Shown: in pieces, positions 17,975 to 26,425 of the stretch
Layout: each line of letters begins with the position of its first letter
Position numbering within the stretch: position 1 is the stretch's first letter
Source of the DNA: UBA6215 sp964484255
GTDB taxonomy: Bacteria > Omnitrophota > Gorgyraeia > Pluralincolimonadales > Pluralincolimonadaceae
Reading direction: 5' to 3'
NCBI GenBank assembly: GCA_964484255.1
Contig: CAZAEH010000004.1
Location: 1 to 64,000, forward strand
Length of the DNA: 64,000 nt
Notes under the pieces: model-generated
The model's database searches: none
Told to the model about the DNA's origin: nothing
What the model saw: only the letters and a program-made list of their open reading frames with translations
Position numbers and translations under genes: made by a program

Positions 17975-18874
17975 TCATTTCTTCTTGCCCGCCGCAATGG
18001 CGCCGATATCGCAGCGGGAACCGTCGGTATCGTTATATTTTGTGTCCGGGTCCCCTGAATCTATACATGGAGAGCCTGTTTTAAGGCTATAATCATCCTT
18101 GGCCGGGTTCATGAACTTGGGATCCGACATCAGGTCCCGGTCCCCTTTTCTGTAATCGATAAAGTCCTTAACATTCCAAAATATGTTATATTCCAGTTTA
18201 AGATAGACATCCTCGCGGGGCTTCTGCCAGTATTTAGTCGCGTCTTTCTTCGATATATCATTTGGGTTCGCCATTATAGGGGGTTTTGTCACGAATATAC
18301 CGACCCTGTTATTATAGAAGATACTGTTCCTGATAGTAAGGTCTATGGGGCCCTGCCAAAGCTGCAGCCCGTATCCACCGTTGACGATATCGCAGTTCGA
18401 TATGACAGCATTCTCCACTGAGCTTATTTTCAGGCACGTGGATAGGTTCTTACCCCTCAATATGCAGTTCTTCAGTTTCAAGCCGTTCATGCCGCTGACC
18501 GAGAGCGGGAATCCATAAACTTCTATCGTCAGGGCCTCCAGCGTAAGGTTGTTTATACTGCCGTTGACGGAAACTATCGACAAACCTTCCCGTCCCAGCT
18601 TGACGATCGTCTTATCCGCTCCGTGTCCCGCCAAACGGGTATTTCCTTTGAAAACTATGGAACTATCCGCCGTAAACTCCCCTTCGCCCAGCAATATCGT
18701 ATCGCCCGGAAGGGACTTTTCGCAGGCTTCTTTTATCGTTTTACAGTCGCCCGGGACATGTATTGTATATTTATCTGTAACCGCCGCCATGGAAACCGCG
18801 TTGACCGCTAATAAACCCGTCAACACAACGGACAACAAATATATTTTAGCCATATCAATATTCTTCCGATTCAT
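17975..18874 (-). CDS. Secreted right-handed beta-helix protein
   Basis: The 299-residue protein has a signal peptide (IYLLSVVLTGLLAVNAVSMAA) and then PGDCKTIKEACEKSLPGDTI, the entry motif of NosD/pectate-lyase-type beta-helices. Coiled repeats follow (TRLAGHGADKTIVKLG; NLTLEALTIEVYGFPLSVSG; LKNCILRGKNLSTC). No catalytic residues of a lyase are recognisable. It ends DSGDPDTKYNDTDGSRCDIGA, a known tail of such proteins. It overlaps the stop of the first GspK-like gene by ATGA and precedes the second, so it is embedded in the pseudopilus operon. It could be a substrate or a structural partner of the tip; the sequence does not decide. Confidence 0.78.
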   Translation of the reverse strand: MNRKNIDMAKIYLLSVVLTGLLAVNAVSMAAVTDKYTIHVPGDCKTIKEACEKSLPGDTILLGEGEFTADSSIVFKGNTRLAGHGADKTIVKLGREGLSIVSVNGSINNLTLEALTIEVYGFPLSVSGMNGLKLKNCILRGKNLSTCLKISSVENAVISNCDIVNGGYGLQLWQGPIDLTIRNSIFYNNRVGIFVTKPPIMANPNDISKKDATKYWQKPREDVYLKLEYNIFWNVKDFIDYRKGDRDLMSDPKFMNPAKDDYSLKTGSPCIDSGDPDTKYNDTDGSRCDIGAIAAGKKK

Positions 18875-21732
18875 CGTTGATAGAATACCGTTGTAAAAGG
18901 TTTATGGTAGATAATCGTGACATCCGTAAGGACCGGCGTAATGCTGCTTGCCGAATAATCATTTGGATCAAGCGCATTCGTCGCAAGCAGGGCCTTATAC
19001 TGGAACTTCCTCCCGGATAAGGCCGAGATAGAGTCCCCGCTTGCATAAGTTGAGGTAAAATTGTCCGATGACAACGGGCTGTCCGCAGCCCTCGCATACA
19101 TGGTTATCGATGTGTTGGTCGGCACTATAGCGTTCCATGTTATGGAATCCCATGATATCCCTGCGTTATCTGTCGGTAATTTCGCGATGAAAGGGGCCGA
19201 GACTATATATCCCTTAGGGTATATTATCCTGACGTCATCGAACTGGTTGACGCATTCGGAATCGGAACCCCACCAATCGGCATTCCTCTCTGCCAGCTCT
19301 TCTATGAAAGCATCATTCGCATGAGTGCTCCAAAACTGGACAAAATCGGCGTAATACAGGTTATTCCCCCTTAATTTCACCACCCCTTCTTTTGAAGCAC
19401 TGCCGGCTACGCGCAGATCACCCTGCACAAAATCGGAGCCCGCCGAAGTTGTATAAGTGTAATAGGGCCTGTAAGACGTCCCTACCCCCACGGCCGCCAA
19501 TATATAATACTGGGAATCATCAGGCCATAAAGAGTATGTAGCGTTCTTCTCCACCTTAGACGGCAGGTTCGTCTCGTTAACGTCGACCGAATAGAGATCG
19601 TCGCTATCCCCGTCCTTCACAAGGGTATAATATCCGCCTGTGGCCTTGGTCCCCTCGTAAGGCTCTTCCTTAAGGAATAGATAACCGGTCAGCCACGAAG
19701 GACTGTAAGCGGGGGTGGGCTGCCCCGGGTTAGTAAGGCGTTTGCTCGGAGGCTTGTGCCATATCCAACTCCCCGTTTCTTTCTGCCCGTCATCATATAC
19801 ATAACACCTGGCGAATATGTCATATCCCAGCTCGGCGCTGGGGGCATAAAAATTGCCGTTAAGTTCCGCGGACCGCTCTTCGGGATAGTACTGTGTTCCC
19901 CCGTCCACATAATAGCCCTTCATGTCAAGCCTAAGGCTGTATGTCCCGTCAGAACCCTGCCTTAGGGAGGTATCGCCGAAACTCAGGTCCCACCTCGAAT
20001 CGGCTCCCCATATCACGTCGGTAGGTACAGCGAATGTCTTGCCGTCAGGGAAAGTATAATCTACGGCAGGCTTGACACCCGTGATCTTGGCCAGGTATCC
20101 GCCCCTCCAGTTTACGACGCTGTAGGCCACATCATCATCAAAATCGTCCCAAAAACCGAGTTTGACCGAATCATAACATTTCGTATAACCGGAGGTCTCC
20201 CATTCCATGCACGAACCGTTCCATGAGTCGGCGCTTATAGGGCAGGAATCCAGCCAGTTGACATTCCTGACCTCGCCGTCGCTGAAATCCCCGTAATTCG
20301 AGAACCACGGGGCATAAAACTCGGCCCGGGTGGTCTGGGTCAGGGTATTGAAGACCTCCACAACGGATACCAACTGCCTGACCGCAAGCACGGAGCCATC
20401 CGGTCTCTTGGCCCTGCCCGTAGCCGTTATCTTGATTATCCCCCCGGAATTGTAATCCTCACCGAGGGTCGAGGCCGGTACGCGGTCAGAGGTAGTCCAT
20501 TTATCGAGTATCCTGCCGTAATACGATGTAGGCAGGTAAGCAAAATAATCGGCAGGGACATAATCTTCAGGGCCGAGGGCATCCCATTTCAATTCCAGGG
20601 TATTCTGGTTTTCGTAATTATAGAGGTCCATCCTTATAGGATGCCATCCGCCGCGGGTAAACCTGACCGGACCGCTCGTAAGGACGTTCGTGGAAGGCCA
20701 GTTGCCCATGGACCTTTCGGTCCAATCGGCTATCAACTGCCTTCCGTCTATGAAAAGCCTGCAGCCCTGTTCGCTGCGCATCCTGAAAGTTATGTCCTGG
20801 TTTATCTTGTTATCGGGAATATAGATGAAACCCGTGAATATCATGCCATAACGTTCCATCCCGTATTTATTTTGCCAATCGGTTATGACATATCCCCCTG
20901 AGAACTCCGCGTCATGCGCCTCCGCCCATCCTGAGTTATCCCCGTCCGCACCCGGGAAAGTCCCTGAAGGCGGATAGGGGGACGACGCGGCGGCCGTAGC
21001 CTGTTTCATCGCGCCCAGATCTATGACCTTTCCTGAATAATAATCGAGGGAAAGAATGGTGTCTCTGCTCCAGGTCTCCCTGCTGTTGGTATAACCCTTG
21101 CATATCAGGCCGCCTTGTATTAACGGCGCATATATCGTGATAAGGTCCTTGATGCTGTTATATTTTCCGTCATCCTTGAGGACCAGGCGAACCTCTTCTA
21201 CAGTAGCAAAGGGCGCATCCTTGGCGTTCGTCTCGTCGCCGGCAGCCGAGACGCGACCTGCAGAGGTCAGTAACTGCGTCGTTGCACTGGAATCCTGATC
21301 GACATAATCGATTATCTTCGCAATATCGTCATAGCTCAGGCCTGCAGCAGCAAGTGTCTCGATCCACGGGTAATCGGTCTCGTCAATATTGTTGATATTG
21401 ACCTCCTGGTCCTGCCTTTCGACATAAACCTGGTAGCTCCCTCCCGGAAGGTTGACCTCGGTACCGGGAGAAGAATAATTTGCCGCTATATCAGCCATTA
21501 CCAAGCTGTAACTGTTACTTGCCGCCCAGTTGCGTATTTCCGCAACGGCGCGGTCGACGCCTGCCCGGGCCATCTCCTCAGCCTGGGTCTGGTTGACAAA
21601 ATTCTGGACCGCTTTATACTCCATCTGCATATTTATGGCGAAACTCGTGGCTATCATAGCCACGAGCGCAAGTATGCCCACAGCTATTATAAGGGCAACA
21701 CCTTTCTTTTGTCTTAAGAACTTCTTATCCAC
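18871..21732 (-). CDS. Giant GspK-like pseudopilin with PA14-like domain
   Basis: This 953-residue protein opens with a class III prepilin signal (KG|VALIIAVGILALVAMIATSF, no Glu at +5) and a GspK-like region (about 20-215; INNIDETDYPWIETLAAAGL, KDAPFATVEEVRLVL). A block at about 265-380 reads as a PA14 domain: RYGMIFTGFIYIPDNKINQD, FRMRSEQGCRLFIDGRQLI, GGWHPIRMDLYNYENQ. PA14 domains often bind carbohydrate. The later part shares WLDSCPI and SVKLGFWDDFDDD blocks with the paralogue at 15371-17884. It likely caps the pseudopilus and carries a binding or adhesive head. GspJ lies 9 bp upstream; the stop overlaps the beta-helix gene start. Confidence 0.8.
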   Translation of the reverse strand: MDKKFLRQKKGVALIIAVGILALVAMIATSFAINMQMEYKAVQNFVNQTQAEEMARAGVDRAVAEIRNWAASNSYSLVMADIAANYSSPGTEVNLPGGSYQVYVERQDQEVNINNIDETDYPWIETLAAAGLSYDDIAKIIDYVDQDSSATTQLLTSAGRVSAAGDETNAKDAPFATVEEVRLVLKDDGKYNSIKDLITIYAPLIQGGLICKGYTNSRETWSRDTILSLDYYSGKVIDLGAMKQATAAASSPYPPSGTFPGADGDNSGWAEAHDAEFSGGYVITDWQNKYGMERYGMIFTGFIYIPDNKINQDITFRMRSEQGCRLFIDGRQLIADWTERSMGNWPSTNVLTSGPVRFTRGGWHPIRMDLYNYENQNTLELKWDALGPEDYVPADYFAYLPTSYYGRILDKWTTSDRVPASTLGEDYNSGGIIKITATGRAKRPDGSVLAVRQLVSVVEVFNTLTQTTRAEFYAPWFSNYGDFSDGEVRNVNWLDSCPISADSWNGSCMEWETSGYTKCYDSVKLGFWDDFDDDVAYSVVNWRGGYLAKITGVKPAVDYTFPDGKTFAVPTDVIWGADSRWDLSFGDTSLRQGSDGTYSLRLDMKGYYVDGGTQYYPEERSAELNGNFYAPSAELGYDIFARCYVYDDGQKETGSWIWHKPPSKRLTNPGQPTPAYSPSWLTGYLFLKEEPYEGTKATGGYYTLVKDGDSDDLYSVDVNETNLPSKVEKNATYSLWPDDSQYYILAAVGVGTSYRPYYTYTTSAGSDFVQGDLRVAGSASKEGVVKLRGNNLYYADFVQFWSTHANDAFIEELAERNADWWGSDSECVNQFDDVRIIYPKGYIVSAPFIAKLPTDNAGISWDSITWNAIVPTNTSITMYARAADSPLSSDNFTSTYASGDSISALSGRKFQYKALLATNALDPNDYSASSITPVLTDVTIIYHKPFTTVFYQR

Positions 21733-21741
21733 TCTCTGCCT

Positions 21742-22491
21742 CTACTGTACGCGTATGAAATCCGTGAAAGTCCTCTTCTGGCTCCCGTCGCGGCTTTGTA
21801 TAGTTATTGAAACCGCTACCGCATTGGGCAAACCATCCGGGACCTTCGCGTTATTCCCGTAGTCATAATTCTGGTTGGGACTCCCGTCAAGGAGATCCAG
21901 GCCGGAATTCCATTCGCTTACCGTCGTTGTCGAAGACCCCCCGACGGAAGACTTATAATAATATGTGAACTGCAAGTCCGTAACATTGTGCGCTATGATA
22001 TCATCGGAAAAAGTCCCTGAACTGTTGTTGGAAAAATCGTATACCACCGGGACCGTACTGCCATTGAAATATTCGAAATGCCTAATTAGGCAGTTATCGT
22101 CACGAAGCCAGTAACCTATTTCACACAGGTCCTGCATGCCGGGGTTATCTTCAACCGGGGCCACAAGGAACAATTCATCGGCGATAGAACCGGACTTTAT
22201 TATATAGGTGCTGCCTTTGTCGTTACCCTGGAACTTTGTCCAATATCCAGTGTTATCCGATTTCTGGTAAAGCACGGCAGAGGGTATCTCTTTGCGCATA
22301 AGTTCCAGCGCGAACCTGCCGTTCTGGTATATATCCAGCAAGGTCTCGGATTTACGCCATGAGTCGAGGGCCCCCCTGAAGACCGTAAATAGCGATAGAA
22401 CAACTATAGAAAAAATGACGGAAACTACCAGTATTTCAACAAGGGTGAGCCCTGCCCTGCCGGCTCTTGAATGCCTACCTGTCCGCGACAT
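21742..22491 (-). CDS. Pseudopilin, GspJ-like
   Basis: The 249-residue protein has a leader SRTGRHSRAGRAG and the hydrophobic stretch LTLVEILVVSVIFSIVVLSL with Glu at +5, cleaved and N-methylated by a prepilin peptidase in this family. Its length and its mixed beta C-terminal domain (about 100-245) fit GspJ, a minor pseudopilin of the tip complex (GspI-J-K). It overlaps the GspI-like gene upstream by 17 bp and lies before GspK, the usual I-J-K order. Confidence 0.82.
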   Translation of the reverse strand: MSRTGRHSRAGRAGLTLVEILVVSVIFSIVVLSLFTVFRGALDSWRKSETLLDIYQNGRFALELMRKEIPSAVLYQKSDNTGYWTKFQGNDKGSTYIIKSGSIADELFLVAPVEDNPGMQDLCEIGYWLRDDNCLIRHFEYFNGSTVPVVYDFSNNSSGTFSDDIIAHNVTDLQFTYYYKSSVGGSSTTTVSEWNSGLDLLDGSPNQNYDYGNNAKVPDGLPNAVAVSITIQSRDGSQKRTFTDFIRVQ

Positions 22492-22828
22492 TTATGGTAA
22501 AACCTCTCTGAAAACCCTTATTGCCTTGCCCCCAGCCGACAGTGCAGATCACCTGCCTTAAATTATCCACGGAGGTGGTCGAGACCGTCTGGGTCCAGGT
22601 ATATGCGGGGTCTGTGAATGTGCCTGAGGTGGTGCCGAGACTGGGAAAACCGCTGTTCCTTATCTGTTCAAAATGCTCGTGGGCGAATATCGTGGCCTGG
22701 GTAGCACTTACCGACCTTCGGGCGGAATCGAAACCTATCGGGAAAAGGGACAATATCCCCACAAGCCCTATCGCGAGGATAGAAAGAGAGATGATTATTT
22801 CGATGAGGGTAAATCCGCTCCTATTCAT
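22475..22828 (-). CDS. Pseudopilin, GspI/PilV-like
   Basis: A 117-residue prepilin-like protein with leader MNRSG and the segment FTLIEIIISLSILAIGLVGI (Glu at +5). A short globular part follows (EHFEQIRNSGFPSLGT), with the motif typical of GspI/PilV proteins where the helix continues as ATQATIFAHEHFEQ. It is the hub of the I-J-K tip complex by family knowledge. It overlaps gspJ downstream by 17 bp and lies 27 bp after gspG. No class III peptidase is in this window. Confidence 0.8.
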   Translation of the reverse strand: MNRSGFTLIEIIISLSILAIGLVGILSLFPIGFDSARRSVSATQATIFAHEHFEQIRNSGFPSLGTTSGTFTDPAYTWTQTVSTTSVDNLRQVICTVGWGQGNKGFQRGFTINVADR

Positions 22829-22855
22829 GCTGCGCCCTCGCTTTTACCGGCCCGG

Positions 22856-23347
22856 CTATCTGGTCCAGTTCGTTACGTTGTCCGTGCCTCCGACCACCCT
22901 GTCCGGACCATACGAAATAATATCGACATAATAGCCGCCGTGTCCCGAAGTATCAGGATTAGTGTAAGTTAACGCCGTCCCCCACGCATCTATTATCGTA
23001 TTACCTCCGGTAAGGTCACCGTCCTTGAACGTCATGTACGGCCCCGACCAGTTGGTGGTGGGAAGGGAATAAGAAGTTACGGTACCTATAGTATAGGTAC
23101 CCGTATTGCTGACCAGGCAGTTGTAAAGGTTAGTGTTGCCGCTCGAGGGATAACCGCCGAGGTCAGCCTGGAACATCCCAATGCCGGTCTCTATCGCGGC
23201 TATCATCGCTTTGGTGCGGGCTATCATCGCCTTCTGCCTTGCGGTCTGGGCGGCAGCCGCCACCAATCCCGCTAACAGCAATATTATAGTCATGACGACC
23301 ACGAGTTCTATTATGGTGAAACCTTTCTTCCTGTTCGCCCTAACCAT
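22856..23347 (-). CDS. Major pseudopilin, GspG-like
   Basis: I choose ATG 23347 (163 residues), since GGAGGTGG at the very end of gspF sits 8 nt upstream. The leader MVRANRKKG is followed by FTIIELVVVMTIILLLAGLV. The globular part has MIAAIETGIGMFQADLGGYP and, later, GPYMTFKDGD and DAWGTALTYTNPDTS, which match the GspG pattern (IEtaL..y..D.G.YP ... DPWGnpY.Y). GspG forms the pseudopilus shaft. Calcium-site residues cannot be assigned by eye. It lies directly after gspF. Confidence 0.85.
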   Translation of the reverse strand: MVRANRKKGFTIIELVVVMTIILLLAGLVAAAAQTARQKAMIARTKAMIAAIETGIGMFQADLGGYPSSGNTNLYNCLVSNTGTYTIGTVTSYSLPTTNWSGPYMTFKDGDLTGGNTIIDAWGTALTYTNPDTSGHGGYYVDIISYGPDRVVGGTDNVTNWTR

Positions 23348-23348
23348 A

Positions 23349-24614
23349 TTAACCACCTCCTAAAGCGGTTACGAGCTGGAAGAGCGGCATGAACATGGCT
23401 ATTACTATGAAACCGACTATCATACCCAGCCCGATGATCAAGAACGGCTCGAGCAACGACATCAAGCCCGTTACCGTGACATCTACTTCTTCATCATATA
23501 CATCGGCAACCTTCAGCAGCATCTGGTCCAAGGCACCCGTCTCCTCCCCTACGGAGATCATGTTAACGGCCATCGCAGGGAAGAGCCCTGCCTTAAGCAA
23601 GGGCTTGGCTATCGTCTCTCCTTCCCTTACCGCATCATGAACCACCACTATAGAACGGGCCATCGCCTCATTGCCGGTAGTGTCCTTTGAGACCATAAGG
23701 GACTGCAGTATAGGAACACCGCTTGATAACAGTGTCCCGAGCGTCCTCGAGAAACGGGCAATGGCTATCTTCCTCAACAACTGACCCATTACCGGTATCT
23801 CCAACTTACCCTTGTCGATCAGGAGCTTTGTCACGGGCAAACGATATAGGACATTCCATAGGACGATGAGCAATACTATCGAGCCTATACCGATATACCA
23901 TTTGCTCCTTGCAAAATCGCTGACCACGAGCAGGACTTTGGTCATTACCGGCAGCTCCACGTCCATTTCTTTGAATATCTGCAAAAATTTGGGGACGATA
24001 AACGTTATAAGAAAACCCAGGACCGATAGAGCCATGGTAAGAACGAGGGCGGGATAGACCATGGCCGATTTTATCCTTCCCTCCAACCTTTGGGATTTTT
24101 CGGCAAACTCCGCAAGACGGGTAAGCACCACTTCGAGCACACCGCCGGCCTCGCCCGCTTTTACCGTATTTACATACAGAGGGGGGAACGCCTTGGGAAA
24201 CTTCGAAAGCGCTTCGGAAAAGGAGCTGCCGCCTTCGACCTGCTCTGCAAGCCCGCGGATAGTAGTCTTCAATACCCCCGACTTCTCCTGCCTTTCGAGG
24301 ACATATAAGGCGCGGACAAGGGGCAGACCGGAACCTATAAGGGTAGCCAGCTGCCTGGTAAACACGGTTATCTGCTTGGCGCTGACACCTCCGAACGACA
24401 AACTTAAAACTGACTTCGCCGGCTTGGGGCCGCCGGGTATCTCCCTGCTCCTCAAGGGAGAACCGTTACCTTTATCCTTCTCTTCGTTGATACTTATGGG
24501 ATAAAGGCCTTTCTGGCGCATCTGTTCCATGGCATCCTGGTTTCCGGAAGCCTCGAGCCTGCCCTTGCTCTCCTTGCCGTCCTTGTCTATAGCGACGTAA
24601 TTGAAGATGGCCAT
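23349..24614 (-). CDS. gspF: Type II secretion inner-membrane platform protein GspF
   Basis: A 421-residue inner-membrane protein with two tandem T2SF domains (about 85-210 and 285-410) and three membrane helices (VLTMALSVLGFLITFIV near 190; GIGSIVLLIVLWNVLY; a C-terminal IIGLGMIVGFIVIAMFM). The N-terminus FNYVAIDKDGKESKGRLEA is the standard GspF/PilC opening. It couples the ATPase to pseudopilus extrusion. The promoter at 24643-24671 lies just upstream, and GGGGGAG precedes ATG 24614. Its T4P counterpart is pilC at 62035-63246. Confidence 0.92.
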   Translation of the reverse strand: MAIFNYVAIDKDGKESKGRLEASGNQDAMEQMRQKGLYPISINEEKDKGNGSPLRSREIPGGPKPAKSVLSLSFGGVSAKQITVFTRQLATLIGSGLPLVRALYVLERQEKSGVLKTTIRGLAEQVEGGSSFSEALSKFPKAFPPLYVNTVKAGEAGGVLEVVLTRLAEFAEKSQRLEGRIKSAMVYPALVLTMALSVLGFLITFIVPKFLQIFKEMDVELPVMTKVLLVVSDFARSKWYIGIGSIVLLIVLWNVLYRLPVTKLLIDKGKLEIPVMGQLLRKIAIARFSRTLGTLLSSGVPILQSLMVSKDTTGNEAMARSIVVVHDAVREGETIAKPLLKAGLFPAMAVNMISVGEETGALDQMLLKVADVYDEEVDVTVTGLMSLLEPFLIIGLGMIVGFIVIAMFMPLFQLVTALGGG

Positions 24615-24642
24615 TAATTTTATCTCCCCCTTCTATATTATA

Positions 24643-24671
24643 AATATACCTTATACAAAGGTCTTTGTCAA
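24643..24671 (-). promoter_or_regulatory. Sigma-70-type promoter upstream of gspF
   Basis: On the minus strand: TTGACA at 24671-24666, a 17-bp spacer, TATATT at 24648-24643, followed by TATAAT. gspF ATG is at 24614, leaving a leader of about 20-25 nt that contains AAGGGGGAG. It separates the two GspE-type ATPases upstream from gspF and the pseudopilins, so platform and pilins can be made independently of the ATPases. Confidence 0.78.
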
Positions 24672-24684
24672 AGGCTCAAAAAAA

Positions 24685-26418
24685 CTACATTACGGAAGAT
24701 TGAGCCTCCTTTAGCACCTCTTCTGCGGTCGTGACCCCTGCGTTTACCTTTTCCAAGCCGTCGTCCAGGAGCGTCTTCATGCCGTTCTCAATAGCAGCTT
24801 TCCTTATAAGGGCTGTATGCGCCTTTTCTATTACGAGCTGCCTTATCTTTTCATTTAATACAAGGAGTTCATATATACCCGTCCTGCCTTTATAGCCCGA
24901 ATTGTTGCATTTCACGCAACCCACGCCCCTGTAAAATTTCCTGTTCTTTGCTTCTTCGGGAGCCAGCCCCAGGTCGGATATCAGTTCGGGTTCCGGAGTA
25001 TACTCTTCCTTGCAGTTCTGGCATATCTTGCGCACGAGCCTCTGGGCAAGCACCGCTTCAAGCGTGGAAGTAACAAGGAATGGCTCGATGCCCATATCGA
25101 TCAACCTCGTGATCGTGCCTGCCGCGTCGTTGGTATGCAGCGTCGAGAAGACCAAATGTCCGGTAAGGGACGCCTGTATCGCTATCTGTGCGGTCTCGGC
25201 ATCCCTTATCTCACCTACCATTATTATATCGGGGTCCTGCCTTAATATATGGCGAAGGGACGTGGCGAATGTAAGGCCTATCTTGGCATTTATCGGGACC
25301 TGTATTACACCCTTAAGGTCGTACTCGACAGGATCCTCGGTAGTGATCACCTTATACTCTATCTTGTTTATCTCCCTCATACATCCGTACAATGTAGTGG
25401 TCTTGCCGCAACCGGTCGGCCCGGTAGTAAGGAATATGCCGTTTGGCTTGATTATTATATTCCTTATCCTCTTCTTGGTTTCATCCAGCATTCCGACCTC
25501 ATCTATAGAAAGGCTGACCGTCGTCCTGTCGAGGACCCTCATGACGATGCTCTCGCCGAATATCGTAGGCAAAGTAGAGATACGCAGGTCCACGCTCTTG
25601 CCTTCTATTGTGACCATGATACGTCCGTCCTGCGGAAGGCGGCGTTCGGCTATATCAAGGTTCGCCATGACCTTTATCCTGGATGACAGGCCAAGGCTCA
25701 AGTTCTTAGGAGGCCTGGCCACCTCATAAAGGACGCCGTCCACCCTGTACCTTATCCTGTAATCTTGTTCGAAAGGCTCGAAATGTATGTCTGATGCCTT
25801 CTCCCTGACCCCCTGGAGAAGTATCATATTAAGAAGCTTGATGACAGGGGCGCGTGAAGCAAGCTCCTGGAGTGTAGCTATGTCATTTATCTCTTCCCCC
25901 TCAGGAACAAGCTCCATCTTCTCGCCAAAGACGCCGAGGACATCCTGTATCGTTTCGCCCTCGGAACCGTAATACCTTTGTATCTGCTCTTTTATCTCCT
26001 CATCACTGGCAACCACACCCTTTATGTTCATTCCGAGGGTGAACCTCAGGTCGTCAAAAGCGGCTACATTTAGCGGGTCCGCTATGGCTATTGAAAGCTG
26101 GTTGCTTTCAACAGAAACAGGAAGTATGGTATATATCTTCGCAACGGAAGCCGGGACCTTGTCAATTACCTCCTTCGGGATCTTCATGTCCTTGAGCCTG
26201 ACCACAGAGAACCCGGACCGCGCCCCAAGCAGCTGCAGGATATCGTCTTCCTTGACAATGCCCATATCGACGAATATCCTTCCAAGAAGTTTGCCGGTAA
26301 GCTTTTGCTCTTCCAGCGCCTGCTCGAGCTGGCGTTCGTTTATCATCCCCTTCTCAAGGAGAAGCTGGCCTATCCGCTTGTATTTTTCCTGTTTAGGTTG
26401 TTCTTTTTCGGCAGCCAT
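24685..26418 (-). CDS. gspE: Type II secretion ATPase, GspE/PilB family (second of two)
   Basis: I choose ATG 26418 (577 residues), which has GAGGAG upstream. Domains: an MshEN/T2SSE_N domain (about 10-150; RIGQLLLEKGMINERQLEQALEEQ), which in MshE binds c-di-GMP; an N2 PAS-like region; and an ATPase domain. The ATPase has Walker A TTGPTGCGKTTT, an Asp box, Walker B DPDIIMVGEIRD, a His box TLHTNDAAG, and a tetracysteine zinc motif (CQNC ... CVKC near 475-515). The GCGKTTT version of Walker A has Cys where Ser is usual. It follows the other GspE directly and may be a paralogue for retraction or for a second function; this is inference. Confidence 0.9.
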   Translation of the reverse strand: MAAEKEQPKQEKYKRIGQLLLEKGMINERQLEQALEEQKLTGKLLGRIFVDMGIVKEDDILQLLGARSGFSVVRLKDMKIPKEVIDKVPASVAKIYTILPVSVESNQLSIAIADPLNVAAFDDLRFTLGMNIKGVVASDEEIKEQIQRYYGSEGETIQDVLGVFGEKMELVPEGEEINDIATLQELASRAPVIKLLNMILLQGVREKASDIHFEPFEQDYRIRYRVDGVLYEVARPPKNLSLGLSSRIKVMANLDIAERRLPQDGRIMVTIEGKSVDLRISTLPTIFGESIVMRVLDRTTVSLSIDEVGMLDETKKRIRNIIIKPNGIFLTTGPTGCGKTTTLYGCMREINKIEYKVITTEDPVEYDLKGVIQVPINAKIGLTFATSLRHILRQDPDIIMVGEIRDAETAQIAIQASLTGHLVFSTLHTNDAAGTITRLIDMGIEPFLVTSTLEAVLAQRLVRKICQNCKEEYTPEPELISDLGLAPEEAKNRKFYRGVGCVKCNNSGYKGRTGIYELLVLNEKIRQLVIEKAHTALIRKAAIENGMKTLLDDGLEKVNAGVTTAEEVLKEAQSSVM

Positions 26419-26425
26419 GCTTACG

